From NCBI RefSeq assembly GCF_014472415.1, contig NZ_JACSZV010000057.1, positions 1 to 34,446 of the forward strand: a DNA stretch of 34,446 nucleotides. Direction: 5' to 3'. Shown in pieces: positions 1 to 10,225 of this stretch. The stretch comes from Pseudomonas sp. N40(2020). Lineage in GTDB: Bacteria > Pseudomonadota > Gammaproteobacteria > Pseudomonadales > Pseudomonadaceae. Numbering within the stretch: the stretch's first letter is position 1; each line of letters opens with the position of its first letter. The position numbers and the translations under genes are program-made. The notes under the pieces are model-generated. The model had not been told where the DNA came from. It was given only the letters and a program-made list of their open reading frames with translations, and did not search any database.

Positions 1-27
1 GTCAATGCACATTTGACTGATAGACCG

Positions 28-56
28 CCATCGCGAGCAGGCTCACTCCTACAAGG
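28..56 (+). repeat. REP family A, single copy
   Basis: One arm of the palindromic repeat with core GCGAGCAGGCTCACTCCTAC. It lies directly downstream of the czcA stop codon. The same core recurs in inverted pairs at 8257-8348 and 34291-34355. No partner arm is visible on the left, though the window starts only 27 bases away. Confidence 0.85.
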
Positions 57-58
57 GA

Positions 59-3000
59 TCACGGTTTGGCTGGAGTGAAGTCCTCATCCCGGCGATGGGC
101 AATCTGGTACAGCGCCGGCAAGATCAGCAGCGTGAGGATGGTCGAGGACAGAATCCCGCCGATCACCACCGTTGCCAATGGCCGCTGCACTTCCGCGCCA
201 GTGCCGGTCGCCAGCGCCATCGGAATGAAACCGAGGGACGCCACCAGCGCCGTCATCAACACCGGCCGCAGGCGAGTCAGCGCTCCAACATTGATCGCAT
301 CAGTGAGCGAACGCCCCTCCTCCCGCAGATTGCGGATGAACGCAATCATCACCAAGCCGTTAAGCACCGCCACCCCGGACAACGCGATAAACCCGACACC
401 CGCCGAAATCGACAGCGGAATATCCCGCAGCCACAGCGCCATCACGCCCCCGGTCAGCGCGAACGGAATCCCGGTAAACACCAGCAAGCCGTCCTTCAAA
501 TTGTTGAACATCATGAACAACAACCCGAACACCAGCAGCAACGCCACCGGCACCACAATCTGCAAGCGCTTGGCCGCTGATTGCAGCTGCTCGAACTGCC
601 CGCCCCAACTGGTCCAGTAACCGGCCGGCACCTGCACATCACGTTCGAGCACTTCGCCCGCCTCTTCAACGAATGAACCGATGTCACGCCCACGCACGTT
701 GGCGCTGACGATCACCAGGCGCTTGCCGTTTTCGCGGCTGATCTGATTCGGCCCCAGCACCAGATCAAGGCTGGCGACGTCTTGCAGTGCGATGAAGCCG
801 ATCTGATTGGCCGAGCTGTTCACGGCAGGCACCGGAATCAGCAGCGCCGACAAGCCTTCGATGTCCTTGCGCATGGCATCGGACAAACGCACGACCATGT
901 CGAAGCGTCGGTCGCCCTCATACAACGTCCCGGCCTGACGCCCGCCCACCGCAACGGCAATCGTGTCTTGCACATCACCGACGTTGAGCCCGTAACGCGC
1001 CGCCTTGTCGCGATCAATGTTGATGGTCAGCACCGGCAACCCGGTGGTCTGCTCGACCTTGACCTCGGACGCGCCGTTGACCTTCTGCATGGCGACGGCA
1101 ATTTTCGCGGCGGTGGCGTTGAGCACGTCCATGTCATCACCAAACACCTTCACTGCCACGTCACTGCGCACGCCGGAGATCAGCTCGTTGAAGCGCAGTT
1201 GAATCGGCTGCGACAGCTCATAGTTGCTGCCCGGCAGAGTCGCGGCGGCGGCTTGCAGTTCGGCCATCAGGGTTTCGCGGGACTTGCCCGGGTCTGGCCA
1301 CTGCTCTTTTGGCTTGAGCATCACGTAGCTGTCGGAGATGTTCGGCGGCATTGGGTCGGAGGCGATTTCGGCAGTGCCGGTGCGGGCGAACACGCGCTCG
1401 ACTTCCGGCATTTTGGCCAGAATCAGCGTTTCCAGGCGCTGCTGCATGTCCACCGATTGCGTCAGGCTGGTGCCTGGTACGCGCAAGGCTTGCAGGGCGA
1501 AATCACCTTCGCTGAGGCTCGGAACAAACTCGCTGCCCATGCGGCTGGTGAGCACGCCACTGAGCACGATCACGCCCAACGCAGCGCCCACGGCAACAGC
1601 GCGATGGGACATGACCCAGGCCAGCGCCGGCGCATAAAGATTACGCGCGCCGCGCATGACTGCGCCCTCTTCTTCCTTGACCTTGCCAGTGACGAACAGC
1701 GCAATCGCCGCCGGGACAAAAGTCACCGACAACAGCATGGCACCGAGCAACGCGATGACCACGGTGAACGCCATCGGGTGGAACATTTTCCCTTCGACGC
1801 CGCTCAGGGCGAAGATCGGCAAGTACACGACCATGATGATCAACTGGCCGAAAATCAGCGGTCGCCGCGCCTCTTTGGCAGCCGCAAACACTTCTCTGAA
1901 ACGCTCGGCGCGGGTCAACAAGCGCCCGTGATGTTGCTGGGCGTGAGCCAGTCGACGCAGGGTGTTTTCGACGATCACCACCGCGCCGTCGACGATGATG
2001 CCGAAGTCCAGCGCGCCGAGGCTCATCAGGTTGGCGCTGACCTTGTTGCTGAACATGCCGGTGAAGGTGAACAGCATCGACAGCGGAATCACCATCGCGG
2101 TAATCAGCGCGGCGCGGATGTTGCCGAGGAACAGGAACAGAATCGCTATGACCAGAATCGCGCCTTCGATGAGGTTCTTTTTCACCGTGGCGATGGCTTT
2201 GTCGACCAGGTGCGTGCGGTCGTAAACCGGCACCGCAATCACACCTTGGGGCAAGGATTTGTTGATCTGTTCAAGCTTGCTGGCGACGGCTTGCGAGACG
2301 GTGCGGCTGTTCTCGCCGATCAGCATGAACACCGTGCCGAGCACCACTTCGCGACCGTTTTCCGTGGCCGCACCGCTGCGCAGTTCACGACCGATTTCCA
2401 CGGTGGCGACGTTCTTGATGCGGATCGGCGTGCCGTCGACATTGGCCATGACGATGTTGGCGATGTCCTCGGTGCTCGCCACTTGCCCCGGCGCACGGAT
2501 CAGCAACTGTTCGCCGCTGCGCTCGATGTAGCCGGCGCCGACGTTGGCGTTGTTACGCTCCAGCGCCGTGACCAGATCGGTGAGGGTCAGCTTGTACGCG
2601 GCCAGGCGTTTCGGGTCCGGCGCAATCTGGTATTCCTTGGCGAAGCCGCCGATGGTGTTGATCTCCGCCACGCCCGGCACGTTGCGCAATTGCGGCTTGA
2701 TGATCCAGTCCTGAATCACCCGCAGATCGGTAGGTGTGTAAGGCGTGCCGTCCTCCTTCAACGCACCTTCCTGCGCCTCGACCGTCCACAGGAAAATCTC
2801 GCCGAGACCGGTGGAAATCGGCCCCATGACCGCTTCCGCGCCTTCGGGCAATTGCTCCTTGGCGATCTGCAAGCGCTCGTTGACCAATTGGCGGGCGAAG
2901 AACAGGTCGGTGCCGTCCTTGAAGATCACCGTGACCTGCGACAGCCCCGAACGCGACAGCGAACGGGTCTGCTCCAGTGCCGGCAAACCGGCCATGGCGG

Positions 3001-3211
3001 TTTCAATCGGGAAGGTGATGCGCTGCTCGGTTTCCAGCGGCGAGAACCCGGCGGCGCCGGTGTTGATTTGCACCTGGACGTTGGTGATGTCGGGCACGGC
3101 GTCGATCGGCAGTTTTTGATAACTGGCGATGCCGAGGCCGGCCATGAGCAGAACGGCGAGCAGCACGATGATGCGCTGCTCAATGGCAAACTGGATCAGG
3201 CGTTCGAACAT
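59..3211 (-). CDS. czcA: CzcA-type heavy-metal efflux RND pump, inner-membrane subunit
   Basis: Proton-driven inner-membrane pump of a tripartite cation exporter; the family typically exports Co2+, Zn2+ and Cd2+. It is 1050 residues long, close to the family length of about 1050. The first transmembrane helix is near residues 13-31. The family signature in TM4, DFGIIVDGAVVIVEN, places Asp402, Asp408 and Glu415 exactly at the positions shown to be essential for cation transport in Cupriavidus CzcA. Two large periplasmic loops and a C-terminal six-helix bundle follow. The gene is last in the czcCBA operon, 15 bp after czcB. The acidic TM4 triad argues for divalent-cation (Zn/Cd/Co) rather than CusA-type Cu/Ag substrate, although exact specificity cannot be read from sequence. 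The start ATG is preceded by an AGGTCCCC-like weak Shine-Dalgarno. Confidence 0.95.
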   Translation of the reverse strand: MFERLIQFAIEQRIIVLLAVLLMAGLGIASYQKLPIDAVPDITNVQVQINTGAAGFSPLETEQRITFPIETAMAGLPALEQTRSLSRSGLSQVTVIFKDGTDLFFARQLVNERLQIAKEQLPEGAEAVMGPISTGLGEIFLWTVEAQEGALKEDGTPYTPTDLRVIQDWIIKPQLRNVPGVAEINTIGGFAKEYQIAPDPKRLAAYKLTLTDLVTALERNNANVGAGYIERSGEQLLIRAPGQVASTEDIANIVMANVDGTPIRIKNVATVEIGRELRSGAATENGREVVLGTVFMLIGENSRTVSQAVASKLEQINKSLPQGVIAVPVYDRTHLVDKAIATVKKNLIEGAILVIAILFLFLGNIRAALITAMVIPLSMLFTFTGMFSNKVSANLMSLGALDFGIIVDGAVVIVENTLRRLAHAQQHHGRLLTRAERFREVFAAAKEARRPLIFGQLIIMVVYLPIFALSGVEGKMFHPMAFTVVIALLGAMLLSVTFVPAAIALFVTGKVKEEEGAVMRGARNLYAPALAWVMSHRAVAVGAALGVIVLSGVLTSRMGSEFVPSLSEGDFALQALRVPGTSLTQSVDMQQRLETLILAKMPEVERVFARTGTAEIASDPMPPNISDSYVMLKPKEQWPDPGKSRETLMAELQAAAATLPGSNYELSQPIQLRFNELISGVRSDVAVKVFGDDMDVLNATAAKIAVAMQKVNGASEVKVEQTTGLPVLTINIDRDKAARYGLNVGDVQDTIAVAVGGRQAGTLYEGDRRFDMVVRLSDAMRKDIEGLSALLIPVPAVNSSANQIGFIALQDVASLDLVLGPNQISRENGKRLVIVSANVRGRDIGSFVEEAGEVLERDVQVPAGYWTSWGGQFEQLQSAAKRLQIVVPVALLLVFGLLFMMFNNLKDGLLVFTGIPFALTGGVMALWLRDIPLSISAGVGFIALSGVAVLNGLVMIAFIRNLREEGRSLTDAINVGALTRLRPVLMTALVASLGFIPMALATGTGAEVQRPLATVVIGGILSSTILTLLILPALYQIAHRRDEDFTPAKP

Positions 3212-3226
3212 GGGGACCTTCCAGAA

Positions 3227-4420
3227 TTAATGACTGTGCTCGGCTGAGGCTTTGCCCAGTTCCGACTTGAGGACGAAGCTGCCGGCGCTGGCGACTTGCG
3301 CGCCCGCCTCCAGCCCTTGAGTGATTTCCACCTGCCCCGCCGCGCGACTGCCCAACTCCACCGCTTGCGCCTTGAAGCCGTCGCCGGTGCGCACGAACAC
3401 CGTGGGTTTGTCCTCGATGGTCTGGATCGCGGTTTCCGGCACCGCGACTTGCGCCTGACGGCTGTCGGTGGCCACCAGCGCCGTGACGAACAGCCCCGGA
3501 CGCCACGAACCCTGCGGGTTTTGCAGAGTGACGCGCACGGTTGCGGTGCGAGTCTGCTCGCCCAGCAGGCTGCCGACATAAGCCACGCTGCCGGTGACTT
3601 GGGCGTTCAGTTCCGGGGCGCTGACGGTGACTGCTTTTCCCACTTGCACCTTGTTCAAATCCTTGGGTGACACGCCGAACGTCACCCACACCCGCGACAA
3701 GTCCGAGAGCGTGAAAGCCGCCGTGGTTTCATCGACCACCTCCCCCGGCGTCAGATGTTTTTCCACCACCACGCCGTCGAACGGTGCACGCAGTTCATAG
3801 CGATTGCCGCCGGTAGCGACCACGCTGCCGCTGAGTACGCTGATTTTTTGCCGGGCGTTGCTGACGGCGATTTCGGCTTCTTCCAACGCTTGGCGCGCCT
3901 GAAGGAAATCCTGCTCGGCGGAGATCTTGTCTTGCCACAGCTTTTTCTCGCGCTCGTAGGTCGTGCGCGCCAAGGCCAAACGACGTTGCGCGGCGGCTTG
4001 CTCGCTGCGCTGATCGGAGATCTGCTGACTGGCGATCACTGCCAGCAACTGGCCCTTTTTCACCGGTTGCCCGAGGTTGACCGCTACCGACTCGACCACG
4101 CCCGGCACGCGCGGCACCACGTGGGCGGTGCGGTCTTCGTCAAAGCGCACTTCGCCCGGGAACGGCAGGCCGAGGCTGATGTTCTGCGCCTGTGCCTGAG
4201 CCAGTTGAATGCCCGCCGCGGTGATCTGCTCGGCGCTCAACTCGATATGCCCTTCTTCGGCGTGGTCGCCGTCAGCGGCGGCGCCTTCTTCAGCGTGATC
4301 GGCATGTTCCGCTGCTTCATCGGCGTGGGCGTCGATGGACGCATTGCCCGGCCACATCGAGCCGATGCCGATGCCTAATGCCAAGGTCGCCGCAGCGACC
4401 ACAATCAGTTTTTTATCCAT
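3227..4420 (-). CDS. czcB: CzcB-type periplasmic adaptor (membrane fusion protein)
   Basis: Links the CzcA pump to the CzcC outer-membrane channel. The start was set at 4420 (protein begins MDKKLIVVAA) because AGGAG lies 5 bases upstream; an in-frame upstream extension to 4564 has no ribosome site and would run into czcC. The resulting 397-residue protein has an N-terminal hydrophobic segment (residues 4-21). An Asp/Glu/His-rich stretch follows at about residues 25-52, with several HA and DH pairs, typical of CzcB metal-binding N-termini. Next come a lipoyl/barrel-sandwich region, an alpha-helical hairpin (about 125-190) and beta-barrel domains. The C-terminus ends in HSH, a further possible metal ligand. 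The gene lies 49 bp after czcC and 15 bp before czcA. Confidence 0.93.
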   Translation of the reverse strand: MDKKLIVVAAATLALGIGIGSMWPGNASIDAHADEAAEHADHAEEGAAADGDHAEEGHIELSAEQITAAGIQLAQAQAQNISLGLPFPGEVRFDEDRTAHVVPRVPGVVESVAVNLGQPVKKGQLLAVIASQQISDQRSEQAAAQRRLALARTTYEREKKLWQDKISAEQDFLQARQALEEAEIAVSNARQKISVLSGSVVATGGNRYELRAPFDGVVVEKHLTPGEVVDETTAAFTLSDLSRVWVTFGVSPKDLNKVQVGKAVTVSAPELNAQVTGSVAYVGSLLGEQTRTATVRVTLQNPQGSWRPGLFVTALVATDSRQAQVAVPETAIQTIEDKPTVFVRTGDGFKAQAVELGSRAAGQVEITQGLEAGAQVASAGSFVLKSELGKASAEHSH

Positions 4421-4469
4421 GGAAACTCCTCTGCGCCAAACCATCGCGCAGTGATCAAAAAGATTAAAT

Positions 4470-5726
4470 TCAAGGGCTGACGGCGAGGTCGCCGAAGATC
4501 CGTTCGATGCGCACACGGGCGTCCGTCGCTTCGCTGACGGCCTGGATGTATTGGCTGCGCGCACTGATCAGCGTGCGCTGGGCGTCGAGCACATCGAGGA
4601 ACCCGAACTTGCCCATTTCAAAGCCGCGCGTGGCGCTGTCCACCGCACTTTGCGCGGCGGGCAGGATGGTCTGGTTGAACGCGGTGACTTCACCGTTGGC
4701 GGTCTGCCATTGCGCCAGTGAAGTCTGGATTTCCGTGCGCAAACGCAGCTCGGTGGCATTGCGCAGGTCCCGCGCCTGATCGCTGCGCCGTGCGGCCGCG
4801 AGCACGTTGCCCTGATTGCGGTTGAACAGAGGAATCGGCATCGACAGCCCGACCACGTTGACCCGCTCGCGCTCGGTTTCGCTGTATTGGCTGCCGATGC
4901 TCACCGTCAGGTCGGGGATGCGCTGGGACTTTTCCAGGCCCAATGAGGCTTCGCGCTGATCGATCTGTAATTTGGCCAGACGCAGCTCGGCGGTTTCGTT
5001 AAGACGATCAAGCAGTCGGGTGGGTGGCGGTACGGCGGCGAGGCTCTGCGTGGCGGCTTGCACGTTGACCGAAGTGGGCAACGGTGCGCCCATGACCTGC
5101 GCCAATTGTTGATAGGCGTTGGCCTGATCGCGTTCGGCGCGGCTCAGTTCCAGGCGCACTTCGGAGAGCTGCACTTGCGCGCGCGTGCCTTCAACGGGCG
5201 ATGATTTGCCAGCCTCGATCCGCCCTTGCGCCACACGCAACCCGTGCTCGGCCAGTCGCAGCGACTGACGGGACAACTGCAAGCGCTGCTGGGCAGTCTG
5301 GGCGCTGTTGAACGCTTGAATCACATCGGCGCGCAATGTGTTGCGCTTGCGTTCAAGCTCGATGCCGGCGGCGTCCTGCGCGCGGCTGGCGACATCAATG
5401 CGCGCGCCGCGTTTGCCACCCAGTTCGATCGGCTGGCTGAGCATCACCGTGGTGGTGCGGGATTCGCGGCGGGTGTCCTCGGCCTCCCATGACACTTCGG
5501 GGTTGGGGATCAGGCCAGCCTGTTTGCGGTCACCCTCGGCGATGCCGATTTCCCATTGCGCGGCCGCCAGATCCGGGTTGCCGGCGAATGCCGATTGCAG
5601 GGCTTGTTCGAGGGTCAGCGTCGAGGCTTGCGCAAGCCCCGCTGTGGTCAGCCATAAAACGCTGCTGGCCAGTACCCACCTTTTTTTCAGGCGTGATCGC
5701 GCCGTCAGTTCTATTAAACCGGGCAA
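4470..5726 (-). CDS. czcC: CzcC-type outer-membrane efflux channel (TolC family)
   Basis: Outer-membrane factor of the metal exporter; first gene of the czcCBA operon. Two TTG codons are candidate starts. I chose the one at 5726 because AGGAAG lies 7 bases upstream. The TTG at 5747 (seven residues longer) has only a weak GAAG upstream, and there is no nearby ATG. The protein is 418 residues. It has a basic N-terminus, a hydrophobic signal segment and a likely cleavage after AGLAQA. Two repeated OEP domains follow, with long coiled-coil helices rich in Gln, Arg and Ala (for example about 110-215 and 300-410). The TolC-family match is clear; assignment as CzcC rests on its place with czcB and czcA. 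Confidence 0.9.
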   Translation of the reverse strand: MPGLIELTARSRLKKRWVLASSVLWLTTAGLAQASTLTLEQALQSAFAGNPDLAAAQWEIGIAEGDRKQAGLIPNPEVSWEAEDTRRESRTTTVMLSQPIELGGKRGARIDVASRAQDAAGIELERKRNTLRADVIQAFNSAQTAQQRLQLSRQSLRLAEHGLRVAQGRIEAGKSSPVEGTRAQVQLSEVRLELSRAERDQANAYQQLAQVMGAPLPTSVNVQAATQSLAAVPPPTRLLDRLNETAELRLAKLQIDQREASLGLEKSQRIPDLTVSIGSQYSETERERVNVVGLSMPIPLFNRNQGNVLAAARRSDQARDLRNATELRLRTEIQTSLAQWQTANGEVTAFNQTILPAAQSAVDSATRGFEMGKFGFLDVLDAQRTLISARSQYIQAVSEATDARVRIERIFGDLAVSP

Positions 5727-6181
5727 TGGAATGCTTCCTTTAATCAAGAATCTTCGATGGCGCCACGGTAGGGTTTTGAACTTATCGACAAGGTGACTGG
5801 AAGATTACAAATCCGTTATCCAGGGTTGCAGGAAGTTGTTTTGCACTAGCATGCGAAGTGCGACATTCAATTATGTAATACACGGAAACAAATACACCGA
5901 AGTTATCTGCCGAACAGCACTTGCCTGAAACGAGTTCTCATGAAGGATGCCTTATCGCCCTGCGACAGGCTGCCGCAGTGGCTCTATTCAGGGCTTCATC
6001 AAAAGGTTTTTCGTTGACTCTGTAGCTACTACAGCCTTTACCTTGCACGCCTGCACGCAGAGAAATATCTGTAGGAATATTTTTAGTCGTTAATAAAACC
6101 CGCCCGGAAGCCCTTACAAAAACAATAACTTTCCCGGCCACCCTTAATTAAATATCCATTAAATAAAAGTGGTGATAGATC
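5727..6181. other. czcC/czcR divergent intergenic region
   Basis: About 455 bp, clearly richer in A+T than its surroundings. It must hold the promoters for czcCBA (leftward) and czcRS (rightward), but I see no convincing -35/-10 pair. One short inverted repeat, CTGTAG-CTA-CTACAG, lies at 6020-6034. A 67-codon frame with a GTG start runs on the minus strand from 6141 to 5938; I do not call it a gene because its ribosome site is poor and its composition is that of the spacer. Confidence 0.6.
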
Positions 6182-6856
6182 ATGCGAATCCTTGTCATCG
6201 AGGACGAGCTTAAAGCTGCCGAATACTTGCATCAGGGTTTGACCGAAAGTGGTTATATCGTCGACCACGCGGCCACCGGCGCCGATGGACTGCATCTGGC
6301 ACAACAGCAGGCCTACGACCTGATTATTCTCGATGTGAATCTGCCGGAACTCGACGGCTGGGGCGTGCTGGAACAACTGCGCCGTACCCACGCCACGCGG
6401 GTGATGATGCTCACCGCACGCGGGCGTCTGGCCGACAAGATTCGCGGTCTCGATCTGGGCGCCGACGACTATCTGGTCAAGCCATTCGAGTTCCCCGAGT
6501 TGCTGGCACGGGTCCGTACACTGATGCGCCGCAGCGAAAACATCCCGGTGCCGCAGGTGCTGAAAGTCTCTGATCTGGAACTTGATCCCGGCCGCCATCG
6601 TGCGTTTCGTGGCGAGCAGCGCATTGACCTGACCACCAAGGAATTCGCCCTGTTGCATCTGTTGATGCGCCAGTCCGGCGAGGTGCTGACCCGCACGCAG
6701 ATCATCTCGCTGGTGTGGGACATGAATTTCGACTGCGACACCAATGTGGTCGAGGTTTCGATCCGGCGGTTGCGGGCGAAGATCGACGACCCGTTCGACC
6801 ACAAGTTGATCCACACCCTGCGCGGTGTCGGTTATGTGCTGGAGGCGCGCGAATGA
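6182..6856 (+). CDS. czcR: OmpR/PhoB-family metal-responsive response regulator CzcR
   Basis: DNA-binding response regulator of 224 residues. The receiver domain (about 1-115) shows the acidic pocket Glu7/Asp8, phospho-acceptor Asp51 in LIILDVNLPELDG, Thr78 and Lys100 in DYLVKPF. The C-terminal winged-helix effector (about 125-222) has the typical DLTTKEFALL and VSIRRLRAKID segments. It reads away from czcCBA and its stop overlaps the czcS start (ATGA), so the pair is translationally coupled. In the family this regulator activates the neighbouring czcCBA operon on excess Zn/Cd/Co; that role here is inferred from context. A GGTGA ribosome site lies just upstream. Confidence 0.94.
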   Translation: MRILVIEDELKAAEYLHQGLTESGYIVDHAATGADGLHLAQQQAYDLIILDVNLPELDGWGVLEQLRRTHATRVMMLTARGRLADKIRGLDLGADDYLVKPFEFPELLARVRTLMRRSENIPVPQVLKVSDLELDPGRHRAFRGEQRIDLTTKEFALLHLLMRQSGEVLTRTQIISLVWDMNFDCDTNVVEVSIRRLRAKIDDPFDHKLIHTLRGVGYVLEARE

Positions 6857-8286
6857 AACCGGCCAGTCTGTCGATGCGCCTGGGTTTGACGGTGAGTATT
6901 CTCGGCGCGCTGCTGGTGGTGTTTCTGGCGATCCTGGCGTATTTCGCCCTGACCCATGAGCTCAATGCGCTTTCCAGAGACAGCTTGGAAAAGAAGGTGG
7001 AGCAAGTCGAACACAGCCTGTCGCTGTACGCCGATGCTGGTGAGATTCGCTCGAAACCGCATATCTTGCTCGATCAGGTGATGGGCCATGACAACCTCAC
7101 GTTGACCATTTACGACCGCGCAAATCTGCGTACGCCGCTGCTGAAATCCGGCTCGGGACTGGCCGATCCACGGGTTGAATTGAAAGCCGTTCGGGCGACC
7201 ACCGAGCAGTTGAGCTACAGCGATAGCACTGATGCTGAAGGCGCAAAGTTTCTGACGGTGTCAAAGCTGATCCGCCTCAAGGATGGCAGCAGCGTACCGG
7301 TGTTGCTGTCGATGGATAACGCTCACGATCAGGCCTTGCTCAGTGCCTATCTGCGCTCGACGCTGATTGCCTTGCCGTTGTTGCTGATCTTCATTGGCCT
7401 GACTGCCTGGGGCGCGGTGCAGCGCGGGCTGGCGCCGATGCGCGAGTTTCGCAAAGTGGCGGCGATGGTCTCGACTCAGGATCTGGATCATCGGCTTTCA
7501 GTGGTGAACATGCCGCAGGAACTCAGCGAACTGGCGCAAGGCATCAACTTCATGCTGCATCGGCTCGATGCCGGGGTGCAGCAGTTGTCGCAGTTCTCGG
7601 ATGATCTGGCCCATGAGCTGCGCACGCCGATCAACAATCTGATGGGCAAGGCGCAAGTTACACTGTCACGCGAACGCAGTGTGGATGAGTACAAGGATGT
7701 GCTGGTCTCCTGCACTGAAGAGCTGGAGCGCGTGGCACGGATTGTTTCGGACATGCTGTTTTTGGCGCAGGTCAGTCATCCATCGGCACTGGCACCGTTT
7801 GAGTCGGTGGCGCTGGAGGTGGAAGCATTGAAGGTGGCGGAGATGTTTTCGCTGTCGGCGCAGGACAAGCAGATTCATTTGAACGTGCTTGGCAGTGCGT
7901 CGGTGATGGGCGATCGGTTGATGATTCAGCGAGCGATTTCCAATCTGCTGTCCAACGCGCTTCGGCATTGCCCGGCCGGGAAAACCGTGACGCTGCTGAT
8001 CGAGCAAGGCGCGGCGCAGACGTCACTGCTGGTCAGTAATCCTGGCGCGGGGATCGAGGCGCAACATCTGCCGCATCTGTTTGATCGCTTCTACCGGGTC
8101 GACAGCAGTCGCTCGCGTTCGCAGGGCAGTACCGGGTTGGGGTTGGCGATTGTGAGGTCGATCATGAGCCTGCATCAGGGCGTGGCCGACGTGAAGAGTT
8201 TGCCCGGTGCGATGACCGTGTTCCGATTGGGTTTTCCTGCGGTGATACCAACGGCCCCATCGCGAGCAGGCTCACTCCTACAGTGA
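6853..8286 (+). CDS. czcS: Heavy-metal sensor histidine kinase CzcS
   Basis: Membrane sensor kinase of 477 residues that phosphorylates CzcR. The start at 6853 gives the ATGA overlap with czcR; an earlier in-frame ATG at 6715 lies inside czcR. TM1 is about 10-33, a periplasmic sensor domain spans about 34-165, and TM2 is about 167-189, followed by HAMP. The H-box, FSDDLAHELRTPINNLMG, has His254. N-box (SNLLSNALRH), F-box (LFDRFYRVD) and G2-box (GSTGLGLAIV) are all present. The catalytic domain ends at TVFRLGFP; the last roughly ten codons and the TGA stop are encoded by a REP repeat, giving the tail PSRAGSLLQ. This looks like a read-in caused by repeat insertion at the 3' end and probably leaves the kinase active. 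Confidence 0.93.
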   Translation: MKPASLSMRLGLTVSILGALLVVFLAILAYFALTHELNALSRDSLEKKVEQVEHSLSLYADAGEIRSKPHILLDQVMGHDNLTLTIYDRANLRTPLLKSGSGLADPRVELKAVRATTEQLSYSDSTDAEGAKFLTVSKLIRLKDGSSVPVLLSMDNAHDQALLSAYLRSTLIALPLLLIFIGLTAWGAVQRGLAPMREFRKVAAMVSTQDLDHRLSVVNMPQELSELAQGINFMLHRLDAGVQQLSQFSDDLAHELRTPINNLMGKAQVTLSRERSVDEYKDVLVSCTEELERVARIVSDMLFLAQVSHPSALAPFESVALEVEALKVAEMFSLSAQDKQIHLNVLGSASVMGDRLMIQRAISNLLSNALRHCPAGKTVTLLIEQGAAQTSLLVSNPGAGIEAQHLPHLFDRFYRVDSSRSRSQGSTGLGLAIVRSIMSLHQGVADVKSLPGAMTVFRLGFPAVIPTAPSRAGSLLQ

Positions 8287-8348
8287 TTTGCGGCGTACAC
8301 GCATTAGTGAATGACACAACACCTGCAGGAGTGAGCCTGCTCGCGATA
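8257..8348. repeat. REP family A inverted pair (REPIN)
   Basis: Left arm 8257-8283 and right arm 8325-8348 are inverted copies of the GCGAGCAGGCTCACTCCT core, separated by about 41 bp of unrelated sequence. The left arm overlaps the 3' end of czcS. The right arm lies before the terminator of the convergent ABC operon. Confidence 0.9.
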
Positions 8349-8365
8349 GCAATGGCAAAGGCAGC

Positions 8366-8393
8366 AAAAAAAACGGCACCTTTCGGTGCCGTT
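8366..8393 (-). terminator. Rho-independent terminator of the ABC uptake operon
   Basis: Perfect stem AACGGCACC / GGTGCCGTT with a four-base loop (8372-8393). On the minus strand it is followed by an uninterrupted T run (the A run at 8366-8372 of the plus strand). It lies 20 bp after the stop codon of the substrate-binding protein gene. Confidence 0.9.
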
Positions 8394-8413
8394 CGCCTGT
8401 CACAGTTCAGCCT

Positions 8414-10156
<1,743 letters not shown>

Positions 10157-10225
10157 AGAGACCTCCTGTTTAAGTTGTGGAGCTGACTTTTTACACAAGC
10201 CCGCCGAGCGAACTTTGTAAAGAAC

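Noticed and set aside
782..3247. Plus-strand open frame of 821 codons opposite czcA
   Set aside because: Product is a low-complexity mix rich in His, Arg, Asp and Gln, typical of the antisense of a GC-rich gene; czcA on the other strand has full family motifs.
4421..4564. N-terminal extension of CzcB to 4564
   Set aside because: It overlaps czcC, lacks a ribosome site, and would bury the signal-like segment; AGGAG directly precedes the ATG at 4420.
5938..6141. 67-codon minus-strand frame with GTG start in the czcC/czcR spacer
   Set aside because: No proper ribosome site spacing and AT-rich third positions unlike neighbours; kept only as an observation, not annotated as a gene.
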